Assembly: GCA_029245865.1 (NCBI GenBank)
Contig: JAQWOM010000034.1
Location: forward strand, 1 to 64,000
DNA from: Planctomycetota bacterium
GTDB taxonomy: Bacteria > Planctomycetota > B15-G4
DNA length: 64,000 nt
Reading direction: 5' to 3'
Of this stretch, positions 49,768-58,879 are shown one piece after another. Below the pieces are notes generated by a model. It did no database searches and was not told the origin of the DNA. It worked only from the letters and a program-made list of their open reading frames with translations. Made by a program: the position numbers and the translations under genes. Every line of letters starts with the position of its first letter. Positions within the stretch are counted from its first letter, which is position 1.

Positions 49768-51039
49768 ATGCTCGACATCAATGTCATACGCGACAATCTG
49801 GAAGCACTGCGCGCCGGCGCTGCCAAGAAGCACGTCGAGGTGGATCTGGACCGCCTCATGGAACTCGACGATGAGCGTCGTCGGCTGATTCGCTTGGTGG
49901 AAGATGCGGTGGCTGACCAGCGGCGACGCAGCAAAGCTCTGGGAAAGCTGTCGGACGAAGAGCGGCAGAAAGAAGTGGCGTCACTTGGCGAACTCAAAGA
50001 GGTCATCAAGCGGGACGAAGAGTCTCTTGCCTCTGTGATGGTCGATTTTGACGCGCTTATGCTGAGGGTTCCCAACTTCCCTGCGGAAGAGGTCCCCGAA
50101 GGGAAAGACGACGCGGAAAACGTCGAGTTGTACAAGGTAGGCGAGATCCCCAAGGCTGATTTCGATCGCCGCGATCACGTGGAGCTTGGAGCCCATCTCG
50201 AGATCCTGGACATTGAGCGGGGCGTCAAACTCTCGGGAGCGCGTTTCTACGTACTCAAAGGTGCCGGCGCTCTCTTGCATCGTGCGGTTCTCGAGTTTGC
50301 CTATCAGCACATGATCAAGAAGGGCTTCCTTCCGATGGAGGTTCCTTTGCTCGTGCGCGACCCCGCCATGGTCGGTACGGCGTATTACCCCGGCGGTGAA
50401 GATCAGGCATACCGTATGGAGCGTGACCAGCTTTCCTTGGTCGGGACGGCCGAGGTGCCTGTCACGGCCTATCGCGGTGGCGAAATCTTGGACGAGGCTG
50501 AGCTGCCGATTCGCATGGTGGCGCGCTCTCCATGTTTCCGTCGCGAGGCAGGGGCTGCCGGAAAAGACACTCGTGGGCTTTATCGGATCCACCAGTTTGA
50601 AAAGGTGGAGCAAGTGGTGCTCATGAAGAATGACGAGGAGGCTTCTTACGAGGAGCACCAGTCCATTCTGAGGAACTCAGAGGAAGTACTTCAGGCTCTG
50701 GAGTTGCCGTACCGCGTTGTCAATGTGTGTGGCGGTGACCTGGGCGTGCCTCATGTACAGAAATACGACATCGAGACATGGATGCCCTCTCGCGGGAACT
50801 ATGGAGAGACTCACTCGGCGTCACGTTTTCACGATTTCCAGGCGCGTCGACTCAACATTCGCTACCGGGATGAATCAAAGAAGAAACGGTTCTGTCACAC
50901 GCTGAACAACACCGTGGTGGCGAGCCCTCGCATCCTGATTCCCCTTCTCGAGCTCTACCAGCAGAAGGATGGAAGTGTTGTGGTTCCCGATGTGCTGCGC
51001 CCGTTCATGATGGGCCTTGAGGTGATCAGGCCGAGTTAA
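49768..51039 (+). CDS. serS: Seryl-tRNA synthetase
   Basis: 423 residues from ATG 49768; the family start MLDINVIRDNLEALRAGAAKK fits. N-terminal coiled-coil arm (about residues 30-105) contacts the long variable arm of tRNA-Ser. Class II motifs: LLVRDPAMVGTAYYPGG, motif 2 in MVARSPCFRREAGAAGKDTRGLYRIHQF, and the C-terminal motif 3 region HTLNNTVVASPRILI. Converges on the gsp operon. Confidence 0.97.
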   Translation: MLDINVIRDNLEALRAGAAKKHVEVDLDRLMELDDERRRLIRLVEDAVADQRRRSKALGKLSDEERQKEVASLGELKEVIKRDEESLASVMVDFDALMLRVPNFPAEEVPEGKDDAENVELYKVGEIPKADFDRRDHVELGAHLEILDIERGVKLSGARFYVLKGAGALLHRAVLEFAYQHMIKKGFLPMEVPLLVRDPAMVGTAYYPGGEDQAYRMERDQLSLVGTAEVPVTAYRGGEILDEAELPIRMVARSPCFRREAGAAGKDTRGLYRIHQFEKVEQVVLMKNDEEASYEEHQSILRNSEEVLQALELPYRVVNVCGGDLGVPHVQKYDIETWMPSRGNYGETHSASRFHDFQARRLNIRYRDESKKKRFCHTLNNTVVASPRILIPLLELYQQKDGSVVVPDVLRPFMMGLEVIRPS

Positions 51040-51069
51040 GGCTTCGAGCAGCAGGCTGTCCGCGCTCGG

Positions 51070-52029
51070 TTAGCCGTCGCCTCCGAACCCTTCAAAAGGG
51101 TTTCCGCCTCCGCCGCCGCCGCTTCCGCCACCAAAGAGATCGCCGAAGATGTCGTCGGGGTTACCACTTCCCCCGTCATCCGGTGGGCCGTCTTCTTCGC
51201 GGTCAGACTCCTCGTCTTCGTCATCCTGTTCGGTATTGGGGCCGCCCGCGCCTTGCCCCACGGCAGCAAGGAAAGTGGGGGGCAGTGGATGAACGCGCAT
51301 CGTGAGTCCGACATCTCGCTGGAGGGGTACGAGCCGCTCATACCAGTAAGTCCCGATGTCGCGCTGTTCTTGGCTGTCAGCCATACGCGGTCCCACCTCG
51401 ATGCCAAGGGTGACCTTTACCATGGTTGGCAGGGTGTGTGTAACCGAGGCATCCCAGTTCTCTTCGGGGTCTGTCTCGACGTCGTCGTCTGCGTAATAGC
51501 GGAATTGGAGCGACACCACCCGGTCGTGCAGGCGCTCATAAGATCCATCTTCAAGTGGATCCTCGTCGACATGAAAGGACTGTCGTCGCCACAGTTCGAG
51601 CACGTCGGGGAGTTCGGGGCTGGCTCGTAGTCGATATCCCGTTTCGCAGAGGTCGGCGGTAACGCTGTCGTCGCCCACCACATGAACCAACGTGCTGTCG
51701 ATGCTCGTGAGGAAGATCAGCGTGTCGGCGCTTTCACCGAGGATGGTTCGCCGCTCACCTTTGAAGACCATGTCGTCATCGATGTTGAAGGCCCAGACGC
51801 GCTTGAGGTCGCTCTCGATGACGTCCAGGATCTGCGGCCCGAGGCGTGCTGCCCGAACTTCTCTCTCAAGCATGTCACGCGTGTTCATCGTGGCATTGAG
51901 CGTGCTGTACAAGCCCACCATGATCAGGGCCATGATGGTCAGAGCGATCATCACTTCGACAAGTGTGAAGCCTCTGCAACTCGCGTGAGCTGATTGTTTA
52001 AGTGAGGGTCTAGCGTGTTTCATTGTCAT
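51070..52029 (-). CDS. gspJ: Type II secretion minor pseudopilin GspJ-like
   Basis: 319 residues from ATG 52029 (52023 also possible). The class III leader RG-FTLVEVMIALTIMALIM puts the cleavage after G20, with Glu at mature position 5. The body is beta-rich with acidic loops (YYADDDVETDPEENWD). The last 55 residues are an acidic then Gly-rich tail (DDEDEESDREEDGPPDD, GGGSGGGGGGNPFEGF), not seen in classical GspJ (about 200 residues). Overlaps gspI. GspJ and GspI with GspK form the pseudopilus tip; no gspK follows. Confidence 0.82.
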   Translation of the reverse strand: MTMKHARPSLKQSAHASCRGFTLVEVMIALTIMALIMVGLYSTLNATMNTRDMLEREVRAARLGPQILDVIESDLKRVWAFNIDDDMVFKGERRTILGESADTLIFLTSIDSTLVHVVGDDSVTADLCETGYRLRASPELPDVLELWRRQSFHVDEDPLEDGSYERLHDRVVSLQFRYYADDDVETDPEENWDASVTHTLPTMVKVTLGIEVGPRMADSQEQRDIGTYWYERLVPLQRDVGLTMRVHPLPPTFLAAVGQGAGGPNTEQDDEDEESDREEDGPPDDGGSGNPDDIFGDLFGGGSGGGGGGNPFEGFGGDG

Positions 52030-52558
52030 TGATGTCGAGGAACCCAGAGTCCCTCTCCCACATGCGGGGAAGGAAGCCTTCGAGGGCCACCATCTGCTCT
52101 TGATCAACCTCTTCAACATCCGGGTAGTAGACCTTGATGCTGAAGCGCCGGACGCGGTGAGGGTCGTTGATGTCTTCTTCTTCCTCCTCGGCCACTGCGT
52201 CTGATGGTGGGATCGCACCAAAGTCATTGGCAAAGGGATCCTCCTCAAGCATCTCGTCTTCTGAACGGCCTGTCGCCAGATCCCAGTCCTCGAAGGTGAT
52301 CACGTAGCGCAGTGAGTTTTCTTCCTCAACCCTGCCCTCGTACTTGTCAATCGGCTCGATTTCCCGACCGTGCTCAGCCAGCAACTCTTGCGCATGATGA
52401 AGCGCGAGGAGCATGTACTTGCTGCGATACGCCCTGTTCGTTGCTTGCTCGCGCACGGTGAGGATCGGAAGCAGCACGACGCCAATCAGGCCGATGGTCA
52501 CCATGACTTCGAGAAGCGTGAAGCCTCGCTGGGCCTGAGACTTATCGGAACGTGGCAT
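52010..52558 (-). CDS. gspI: Type II secretion minor pseudopilin GspI-like
   Basis: 182 residues from ATG 52558. Leader QRG-FTLLEVMVTIGLIGVVLLP, cleavage after G12. The body has an unusual run of acidic residues (SEDEMLEEDPF, AEEEEEDINDP). Overlaps gspH by 17 bases and gspJ by 20. Assignment as GspI rests mainly on gene order H-I-J and length; sequence alone supports a minor pseudopilin. Confidence 0.8.
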   Translation of the reverse strand: MPRSDKSQAQRGFTLLEVMVTIGLIGVVLLPILTVREQATNRAYRSKYMLLALHHAQELLAEHGREIEPIDKYEGRVEEENSLRYVITFEDWDLATGRSEDEMLEEDPFANDFGAIPPSDAVAEEEEEDINDPHRVRRFSIKVYYPDVEEVDQEQMVALEGFLPRMWERDSGFLDINDNETR

Positions 52559-53093
52559 CGCTGACCACCTCTTCATTCTCGGCGATTTCCGACAAGATCT
52601 GGGCATCGTTGATCATGCCGTCCACGTCAATCCATCGCCGTTCAAGTTCTGGGTACTCAGGATTCAGCACCAAAAGACGGTGGGGCGCGATGCGGCCGAG
52701 CGGCGAAATTCGAAACTCGACATCGCCCTCGTCTCGAATGGTTCTGTCGGCCAGGCGAATCGACTCCAGGGCGGTGTCTGTTTCGAGTTCCTTCGGGTCG
52801 AGAACGACGGTGATGCCAGGACCGATGATGCGTCCGTCCTCGTCCATTTCAACCGGGTACCAGGCTTCGTAGCTGTTTTCCGAGATGTGATAAGCGAAGA
52901 CAACTTCACGCTGGGTCAGGAGTGCGTGGTTTCGCATGCGCCTGAGGTCGGACGTAATGCTCGACGCCGAGCTTGCGAGTCGTGCCTGGGGCAGGACGGC
53001 GTCGTAATTCATGATCATGGTCATGCCGAGCGAGATGACCATGACAGTCACAAGCATCTCGATCAGCGTGAATCCGCGAGTTCCCTGGTCCAT
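52542..53093 (-). CDS. gspH: Type II secretion minor pseudopilin GspH-like
   Basis: 183 residues. Short leader MDQGTRG-FTLIEMLVTVMVISLGM, cleavage after G7. The body begins with the usual long helix (LARLASSASSITSDLRRMRNHALL-like) and continues with beta strands as in GspH/FimT. Starts 12 bases after gspG. Minor pseudopilin of the type II pseudopilus. Confidence 0.85.
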   Translation of the reverse strand: MDQGTRGFTLIEMLVTVMVISLGMTMIMNYDAVLPQARLASSASSITSDLRRMRNHALLTQREVVFAYHISENSYEAWYPVEMDEDGRIIGPGITVVLDPKELETDTALESIRLADRTIRDEGDVEFRISPLGRIAPHRLLVLNPEYPELERRWIDVDGMINDAQILSEIAENEEVVSDATFR

Positions 53094-53105
53094 GGCAACA
53101 GCCGC

Positions 53106-53540
53106 TTACATTCCAGGGATCTTGCTGTCTTCGGTCGAGATGTCCGCGTCGATGAGTTCGCCGCCCTCCATGCCGTCACCGCCCAGTGAAATGATGACGA
53201 ACTTGCGGCTGCTTTGCTTGTCGTAGCGAAACTCATTGTCCCAGGCGTCAAGTATGAGGCCCGGCTCGGCCCAGGGGTCTCCGAAGTTCTTGGGGTCTTC
53301 CTGAAGCAACTCAATCAAGGTGTCGGGCACCTGATTGTTCTGCAGACGGTATTGACCAATGATCTGCTTGAGATTGGTCATCTTGGCTTTGGTCGTCGTG
53401 ATCTTGGCCTCATCGAGGCGGTTCATGACGCCTGGAACAACAAGCGTTGCCATGAGGCCGATGATGGCAATGACGACCATGATTTCGATCAAGGTGAAAC
53501 CTTTTTGTCGCGCCTGATGTGAGGGGGCGGGTTCACGCAT
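53106..53540 (-). CDS. gspG: Type II secretion major pseudopilin GspG
   Basis: 144 residues. Leader KG-FTLIEIMVVIAIIGLMATLVVP, cleavage after G14, Glu at mature position 5. KMTNLKQIIGQYRLQNNQVPDTLIELL and DPWAEPG...DAWDNEFRY are the GspG body and calcium-loop region. It polymerises into the pseudopilus that pushes substrates through GspD. Confidence 0.93.
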   Translation of the reverse strand: MREPAPSHQARQKGFTLIEIMVVIAIIGLMATLVVPGVMNRLDEAKITTTKAKMTNLKQIIGQYRLQNNQVPDTLIELLQEDPKNFGDPWAEPGLILDAWDNEFRYDKQSSRKFVIISLGGDGMEGGELIDADISTEDSKIPGM

Positions 53541-53560
53541 TCTCGGAGCTCCGGTTGGTT

Positions 53561-54775
53561 CTAAGATGAGCCGAGCGCAAGCATCGGCAGTACGATGGCC
53601 ATGACAATGAAGGCGACAGCTCCAGCCATGATAATGATCATGATCGGTTCGAGCGCAGCTGTCATCCGATCGGTGGCGATTTCAACTTCAAGATCGTAGG
53701 ACTCGGCCAGGCTGTCCAGAATTTCTTCGAGTTCACCTGACTGTTCGCCCACGGCAATCATATAGCCCACAGCCGGAGGGAAAATTCCGCTCCGCTTGAG
53801 GGGAGTAGAGATGTCGGCCCCCTTCAGAATGGCGGAGTGCAGGTCGTCCAGGACTCTCTGAAGCACGGCATTTCCAACGACGTCGCGCACGATTTTGATG
53901 GCCTCAAGAATCGGGACACCCGTTTTGAGAAGGGTTGCCAGGGTGACTGCAAAGCGAGAGATGGCCTGCTTTTTGAAGAGGTCGCCAACAATGGGGAGGC
54001 CCAAGATCATCTTGTCCGTGGCGAACTTTCCGTTGGGAGTTCTGCGAATGGCGCTGATTACCATCCCGATGACGACAGCGCCCACGGCCAAAAGTATCCA
54101 GTAGCTGCTCAGAAAGTTTGTGGTCTCCTTGAGGATCTGAGTGGGTGTCGGAAGTTGCTGCTGCTTGGCCTCAACCAAAGCGATGAGTTGCGGGACAACC
54201 TTGATCATCAAGATGGTCACCACAACCGAGCCGACGAGCAGCATGATGATCGGGTACATGAGGGCGGAGATAACGCGGTTCTTCATGCGCGACTGGCGCA
54301 TGAGGAACTCGGCCAAACGGGTGAGCACGACGTCATTGTTGCCGGCGGCTTCGCCCGCGCGCACCATGCTTACGAACAGTTGAGGGAATACGCCGGGATG
54401 CAATTCAAGGGCTTCGGCAAATGATGAGCCGCTGCTGATGCGCTCACGAACATCACGGAGGACAACCTCGAGGCGACGGGTTTCAACTTGCTCAATGAGA
54501 GCCTTGAGGGCGTCATTGAGCGGAATGCCGGAGCGAAGCAGTGTGGCAAGTTGGCGGGTGATTTGCGGTAGATAGCTCGCTGTCTTGCGGCGGGAGCGCC
54601 ATTGCTGAAGTCGCGACTGACTCTTCTCTCCGACAGCTTCGAGTTCGGAGATGTCGGTGACATGAAGGCCTTGACGGCGAAGGCGAAGCCTGGCTTCCCG
54701 AGGGGAATCGGCATCTTCAATGCCCGTCTTGATTTGCCCACCGCTGTTGAACGCCTTGTACGAGTAGACGGGCAC
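53561..54775 (-). CDS. gspF: Type II secretion inner-membrane platform protein GspF
   Basis: 404 residues. MPVYSYKAFNSGGQIKTG start, then two T2SSF repeats (LATLLRSGIPLNDALKAL and LATLLKTGVPILEAIKIV), each followed by membrane helices, and a C-terminal helix. Platform protein contacting the GspE ATPase. One base separates it from gspE. Confidence 0.95.
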   Translation of the reverse strand: MPVYSYKAFNSGGQIKTGIEDADSPREARLRLRRQGLHVTDISELEAVGEKSQSRLQQWRSRRKTASYLPQITRQLATLLRSGIPLNDALKALIEQVETRRLEVVLRDVRERISSGSSFAEALELHPGVFPQLFVSMVRAGEAAGNNDVVLTRLAEFLMRQSRMKNRVISALMYPIIMLLVGSVVVTILMIKVVPQLIALVEAKQQQLPTPTQILKETTNFLSSYWILLAVGAVVIGMVISAIRRTPNGKFATDKMILGLPIVGDLFKKQAISRFAVTLATLLKTGVPILEAIKIVRDVVGNAVLQRVLDDLHSAILKGADISTPLKRSGIFPPAVGYMIAVGEQSGELEEILDSLAESYDLEVEIATDRMTAALEPIMIIIMAGAVAFIVMAIVLPMLALGSS

Positions 54776-54776
54776 G

Positions 54777-56498
54777 TCAGATCTCGTCCTTTTGCGTCAC
54801 CCTCAGGACTTCATCGATCGTGGTTACGCCAGCTGCAACCTTGTTGAGTCCATCCATACGGAGTGTTCGCAAATTACCTGACTGGATGGCTTCGCGCTTG
54901 ATGACACTCGCACCGGCTCGCTCCATGACGCGCACTCGAACGGTCTCGTTGACGGGCAGCATTTCATAGAGAGCCGTTCGGTCAACATAGCCACTGTCAA
55001 AGCAGTAGTCGCAACCGACGCCAACGCAAACCTTGCCGTCCTCAAAGCGATCCAATTCGAGGTCAACTGACTTGAGCTTGGCGAGCATCTCCGTGTCCGG
55101 CACCATGGCGGTCTTGCACTTGGGGCAGATCACGCGCACGAGCCTTTGGGCAATGCAGATCAGCACCGAAGAGGCGACGAGGTAGGGCTCGACGCCGATG
55201 TCGAGCATGCGAGTGACAGCGCTGGCGGCGTCGTTGGTGTGAAGTGTCGAGTAGACAAGGTGTCCCGTGAGCGCGGCGCGGATGGCGATGTCCGCCGTCT
55301 CCGTGTCGCGCACTTCGCCGATCATCATGATGTCGGGGTCTTGTCGTAGGAATGAGCGTAGCCCTGCGGCAAACGTCAGTCCCTTCTTCGAGTTGACCTG
55401 CACCTGCGAGATGCCCGCGAGGTTGTATTCCACAGGATCCTCAATCGTGAGGATGTTTTTCTCCTGCGTGTTTTGCTCCGTGAGGGCGGCATACAGCGTC
55501 GTTGTCTTACCGGATCCGGTGGGTCCCGTGACAAAGATGACACCGTGCGTGTGGTTTACGTATTCGCGCAGTAGGTTTTCGTTGTACTCGTCGAGGCCGA
55601 TGTTACCGAGTCGGTAGACGCGTGCGCTCTTGTCGAGCAAGCGCATGACAATGCGTTCGCCGTATGTGGTTGGTACAGACGAGATACGCACGTCGACATC
55701 GCTTTCACCAATGCGCAGTGAAGCTCGGCCATCCTGAGGCAGGCGCCGCTCGGCGATGTCCATCTTGCCCATGACCTTGATGCGGCTGATGATGGCGTCT
55801 TGATACTTTTTCGGCGGAGCCTCCATGTCGTAAAGCACGCCATCGATGCGGTAACGCACCTGAAGGAGGTCGGGGAATGGCTGGATGTGCACGTCCGAGG
55901 CGCGCATCTTGAGCGCCTGGAAGAGGATCATGTTGACCAGCTTGATCAGTGGCGCTTTGTTGGAGACGTCGAGTAAATCCTCGCCGTCAGACACCGCGTC
56001 ATCGAGTCTGATGAGGTCGTCATCGTCATCCATGCTGCCGAGGGCTTCGTCGACCACATCGGACTTTGTCTTGTAAGCCCTGTTGATCAGGCTCGTGATC
56101 TCGGCCTTGGGCGCCAGGATCACGTCAACCTCTGACTCCATGAACGTGGCGAGGTCATCCATGGGGTGCATGTCGAAAGGTGAACACGTGGCCACCTGGA
56201 CCGTGCCGTTCAATCGCTCGATGCCCACGAGATTGAAAGACCGGGCGAAGTGAACGGGCACCTTGTCAACAAACAGCGAAGGCACCTCGACGTCACGCAA
56301 ATCCTGTCGGAAGGGGTACGCGAGGTAGCGGCTCATGATTTTGAGCATCTCGGCTTCCTGCAGGAATCCTTTTCCTACGAGGAGTCGGTCGAGGCTCTGG
56401 TTGCTGTCGCGAACGAGTGCAGAGCAATCCTTGACGTCTTCGGGGGCCATGCCTCCGTCCGACATGAGGATGTCTGCCAGTGTCTTGTCCATGGTCAT
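54777..56498 (-). CDS. gspE: Type II secretion ATPase GspE
   Basis: 573 residues. N-terminal N1E domain, then the ATPase core with Walker A GPTGSGKTTT, Asp box IEDPVEYNLAG, Walker B MMIGEVRDTETADIAIRAALTGH, and the zinc-binding tetracysteine CPKC...CVGVGCDYC. A cytoplasmic hexamer driving pseudopilus assembly through GspF. Lies 12 bases after gspD. Confidence 0.96.
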   Translation of the reverse strand: MTMDKTLADILMSDGGMAPEDVKDCSALVRDSNQSLDRLLVGKGFLQEAEMLKIMSRYLAYPFRQDLRDVEVPSLFVDKVPVHFARSFNLVGIERLNGTVQVATCSPFDMHPMDDLATFMESEVDVILAPKAEITSLINRAYKTKSDVVDEALGSMDDDDDLIRLDDAVSDGEDLLDVSNKAPLIKLVNMILFQALKMRASDVHIQPFPDLLQVRYRIDGVLYDMEAPPKKYQDAIISRIKVMGKMDIAERRLPQDGRASLRIGESDVDVRISSVPTTYGERIVMRLLDKSARVYRLGNIGLDEYNENLLREYVNHTHGVIFVTGPTGSGKTTTLYAALTEQNTQEKNILTIEDPVEYNLAGISQVQVNSKKGLTFAAGLRSFLRQDPDIMMIGEVRDTETADIAIRAALTGHLVYSTLHTNDAASAVTRMLDIGVEPYLVASSVLICIAQRLVRVICPKCKTAMVPDTEMLAKLKSVDLELDRFEDGKVCVGVGCDYCFDSGYVDRTALYEMLPVNETVRVRVMERAGASVIKREAIQSGNLRTLRMDGLNKVAAGVTTIDEVLRVTQKDEI

Positions 56499-56510
56499 CG
56501 AACTCGCGAG

Positions 56511-58673
56511 CTATCCGTCGCTGACGTCGTCAAGGTCGTCAAGGTCGTCAGGAAATTCAGCTGCCTGGCGTAGCCCGACCTCTGGGACTGAAATCGTGGG
56601 CATCTCGAACACTTGCTCAAGACCGGTCAAGGCGGGCAGTGAGTCCGGGAGATTGTCAGAGGTGATCGAGCTCATGAGTTCGCTCACGTCACCGCCAAGG
56701 CGCTCGTAATCTTGCTCGCGGGCCTGGCTGATCTCATCCAGCAGCGCAAAGTCTGTGTCGATGATGTACGAAGTGATGAAGACATACAGATAGGCGTCTT
56801 CCTGAGTGTCGTTGAAGGCGCGGAAGAGCCAGCCAATCAGAGGGAGGTCGCCCACCCAGGGAACCTTCGAGTCGGTGGCATCTGCTTTCCGCACGACCAG
56901 TCCGCCAAGGATGACTGTCGTGCCATCGGGCACCGTGATGGGTGTTTCCACGGTGCGGCTGATGATGTCTGGTGGGGCGCCCGGTATGCCGAGTGACGAC
57001 GGCTTGAAGTTCGAGACTTCGATCTTCACGTTCAGCCGGAGGTAGTTGCCGGCGGAGATGGTCGGCGAGATCCCAAGCTTGATGCCGGCAGTGACCGTTT
57101 CGAATGAACTCGTGGTGACAGAGTTCTGTCCCGTGGTCGTGACCTCATAGGCCGTCTCTGTTTCCGCAGCCAGTTCCGCCTCTTGGTTGTCGTTCGTTAG
57201 AAGCGAAGGTCGTGACAGCACCCGTGACTCGGTGTTGGTTTCCAGCCATTGAAGAAACAGCGGAATGGGGACGTCGCTGGTGCTGAAGAGGGCCATGGTT
57301 GCGCCGCCTCCCTCCACGCTGTTGATCGTGGCAGGGAAGTCAATCTCGCCGGCCTCATTCAGCCCGTAAGTGGTCCCGAAGTTTGAGAAGAACCCCCCCG
57401 AGTCGTCTCCGGCGGCACCAATGCCTGCGTTGAACACCTCGTTGAGCGTGCGGTTTGTTTCAACAATGGCGGCCTCCACAAGAACCTGAGGCCTCCTGAC
57501 ATCCAGCTGATTGAGGATGGTGAGGAGTTCGGCGTATTTCCGGTCGGATGCCGTGATGATGAGCGAGTTGCTGGCCGTGTCGGCCACCACGCTGGCTGGG
57601 ATCTCGAGGCTGTTGCTGTTGGCACCGCCACCGCCCTGTCCGCCTCGGCCACCCGCTTGCTGGTTGGACTGCTCCTGGTTGAGGACGTCATTGAGGACCT
57701 CTTCCATGCTGCCTGCATCGGTGTTCTGCAGGCGAACGACATGGGTAAAGCCTCGTGGATCCACTTCGACATCCAGAATGTCGACCCAGGATTCCATGCG
57801 ATCCACCATTTCGGTTTCACCGGTCAGCAGCAAGGCGTTGCTGCGTGGATCAGAAATGATGCGTGGCTCGATGTCGCGACGCGCGAGCGCTCCTGCGTTC
57901 TGTGCGACTTGCGTCTGTCCTGGGCGCAATCCCTGCGCGGCTGCCAGCATGTCGGTGAGGACCGGCTCAACTTCATCGACAGAGGCATATCTCAGTTCGC
58001 GTCGGCGAATGGTGGGTTGCGGTGCAAACGGTGGGACGTCAACCAGGCCCACCAACTGGTAGGCACCCCAGACATTGGTTCCAAAGCCCGTGATCACGAG
58101 ACTGTTGCTGTTCTCGACGGCACGGACTTGTTCGATCTGGGTGTCGAAGAACGGGTTGAAGGTGCTCATCGCGTTGCGCGCGTCCGCGTACTTCAAGGGG
58201 ATGGACGTCGTGATGAGGATGGCGGGGTTCTGGGAGTAGGCCTCCAGTTCTTCCACCGGAACGATGGGGGCCTGCGCTTTGACAAAAGTTCCGCCGCGAC
58301 CGGCTCCACCCGCCGTGATCTTCTGAACGGAAAGAAAAGTGGATCCTTCCGGACCGTAGTCCACCACGATGAAGTCGTAGGCTCGGAGCACTGCCTGAAA
58401 GAAGAGGTAGAAGTCTTCCTGCTGGACCGTGATGGGACCCACGATCTGGATCCGGGTGTCGCTGACCTCGGCGCGGTTGTATTTGATCGGGCGACTGAGG
58501 ACGACCTTGGCCATGTCGATGAAGTCGATGAGCTTCTCGCCATTCTCCTCATCGAATTGAAGGATATAGCCGCCATCCGAAGCGGTGATGTAGTCCTGGG
58601 TTGGCCTCGCGAGCAGCTCTGGGCTCTGCAGGGCAACGGAGAACATCAGCGTGGCGAGGAGCTTCAGGCGCAT
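56511..58673 (-). CDS. gspD: Type II secretion outer-membrane secretin GspD
   Basis: 720 residues from ATG 58673 with AGAGGGA upstream (a GTG at 58679 is too close to it). Signal peptide residues 1-23. N0-N3 domains (IPLKYADARNAMSTF, VVRLQNTDAGSMEEVL, a Gly/Gln-rich loop, VLVEAAIVETNRTLN) are followed by the secretin barrel (GVSP-type LGISPTISAGNYLRLNVKIEVSNF, VPDGTTVILGGLV, VPWVGDLPLIGWLF). A 75-residue acidic C-terminal tail ends in DDLDDLDDV; it may bind a pilotin or the cell wall. First gene of the operon. Confidence 0.95.
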   Translation of the reverse strand: MRLKLLATLMFSVALQSPELLARPTQDYITASDGGYILQFDEENGEKLIDFIDMAKVVLSRPIKYNRAEVSDTRIQIVGPITVQQEDFYLFFQAVLRAYDFIVVDYGPEGSTFLSVQKITAGGAGRGGTFVKAQAPIVPVEELEAYSQNPAILITTSIPLKYADARNAMSTFNPFFDTQIEQVRAVENSNSLVITGFGTNVWGAYQLVGLVDVPPFAPQPTIRRRELRYASVDEVEPVLTDMLAAAQGLRPGQTQVAQNAGALARRDIEPRIISDPRSNALLLTGETEMVDRMESWVDILDVEVDPRGFTHVVRLQNTDAGSMEEVLNDVLNQEQSNQQAGGRGGQGGGGANSNSLEIPASVVADTASNSLIITASDRKYAELLTILNQLDVRRPQVLVEAAIVETNRTLNEVFNAGIGAAGDDSGGFFSNFGTTYGLNEAGEIDFPATINSVEGGGATMALFSTSDVPIPLFLQWLETNTESRVLSRPSLLTNDNQEAELAAETETAYEVTTTGQNSVTTSSFETVTAGIKLGISPTISAGNYLRLNVKIEVSNFKPSSLGIPGAPPDIISRTVETPITVPDGTTVILGGLVVRKADATDSKVPWVGDLPLIGWLFRAFNDTQEDAYLYVFITSYIIDTDFALLDEISQAREQDYERLGGDVSELMSSITSDNLPDSLPALTGLEQVFEMPTISVPEVGLRQAAEFPDDLDDLDDVSDG
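56526..56552. repeat. Three 9-base repeats in the gspD tail
   Basis: GTCGTCAAG twice plus GTCGTCAGG, on the plus strand, encoding the DDLDDLDDV end of GspD on the minus strand. In-frame and possibly prone to slippage. Confidence 0.6.
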
Positions 58674-58854
58674 GGTCACGGGTCCCTCTGAGGCGGTTCG
58701 GCCACGTTCCGGGGTCTAGAGGCCGGTTGAGCGGTCGATGATGGGGGCTTGGACGCGCGATCTCAACGGTCTATTCCCCTTGGTTCCTCGGGAGAGTCCA
58801 AGTCGGGGAGGCAGTCTTCGGGCTTGCGGGCCCGGGGGGTGGTCACTACCCTCG

Positions 58855-58870
58855 TCCGGTTTCGACCGGA
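58855..58870 (+). promoter_or_regulatory. TTCG-loop hairpin covering the ptsN ribosome binding site
   Basis: TCCGGT-TTCG-ACCGGA, six perfect pairs closed by a stable tetraloop. The 3' arm includes CGGAG (58867-58871), the only good ribosome binding site for the ATG at 58880. Folding would hide it. Confidence 0.5.
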
Positions 58871-58879
58871 GCCCGAAAG

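Noticed and set aside
57657-58691. Plus-strand open frame of 344 codons
   Set aside because: Entirely antisense to gspD, which has a full secretin signature.
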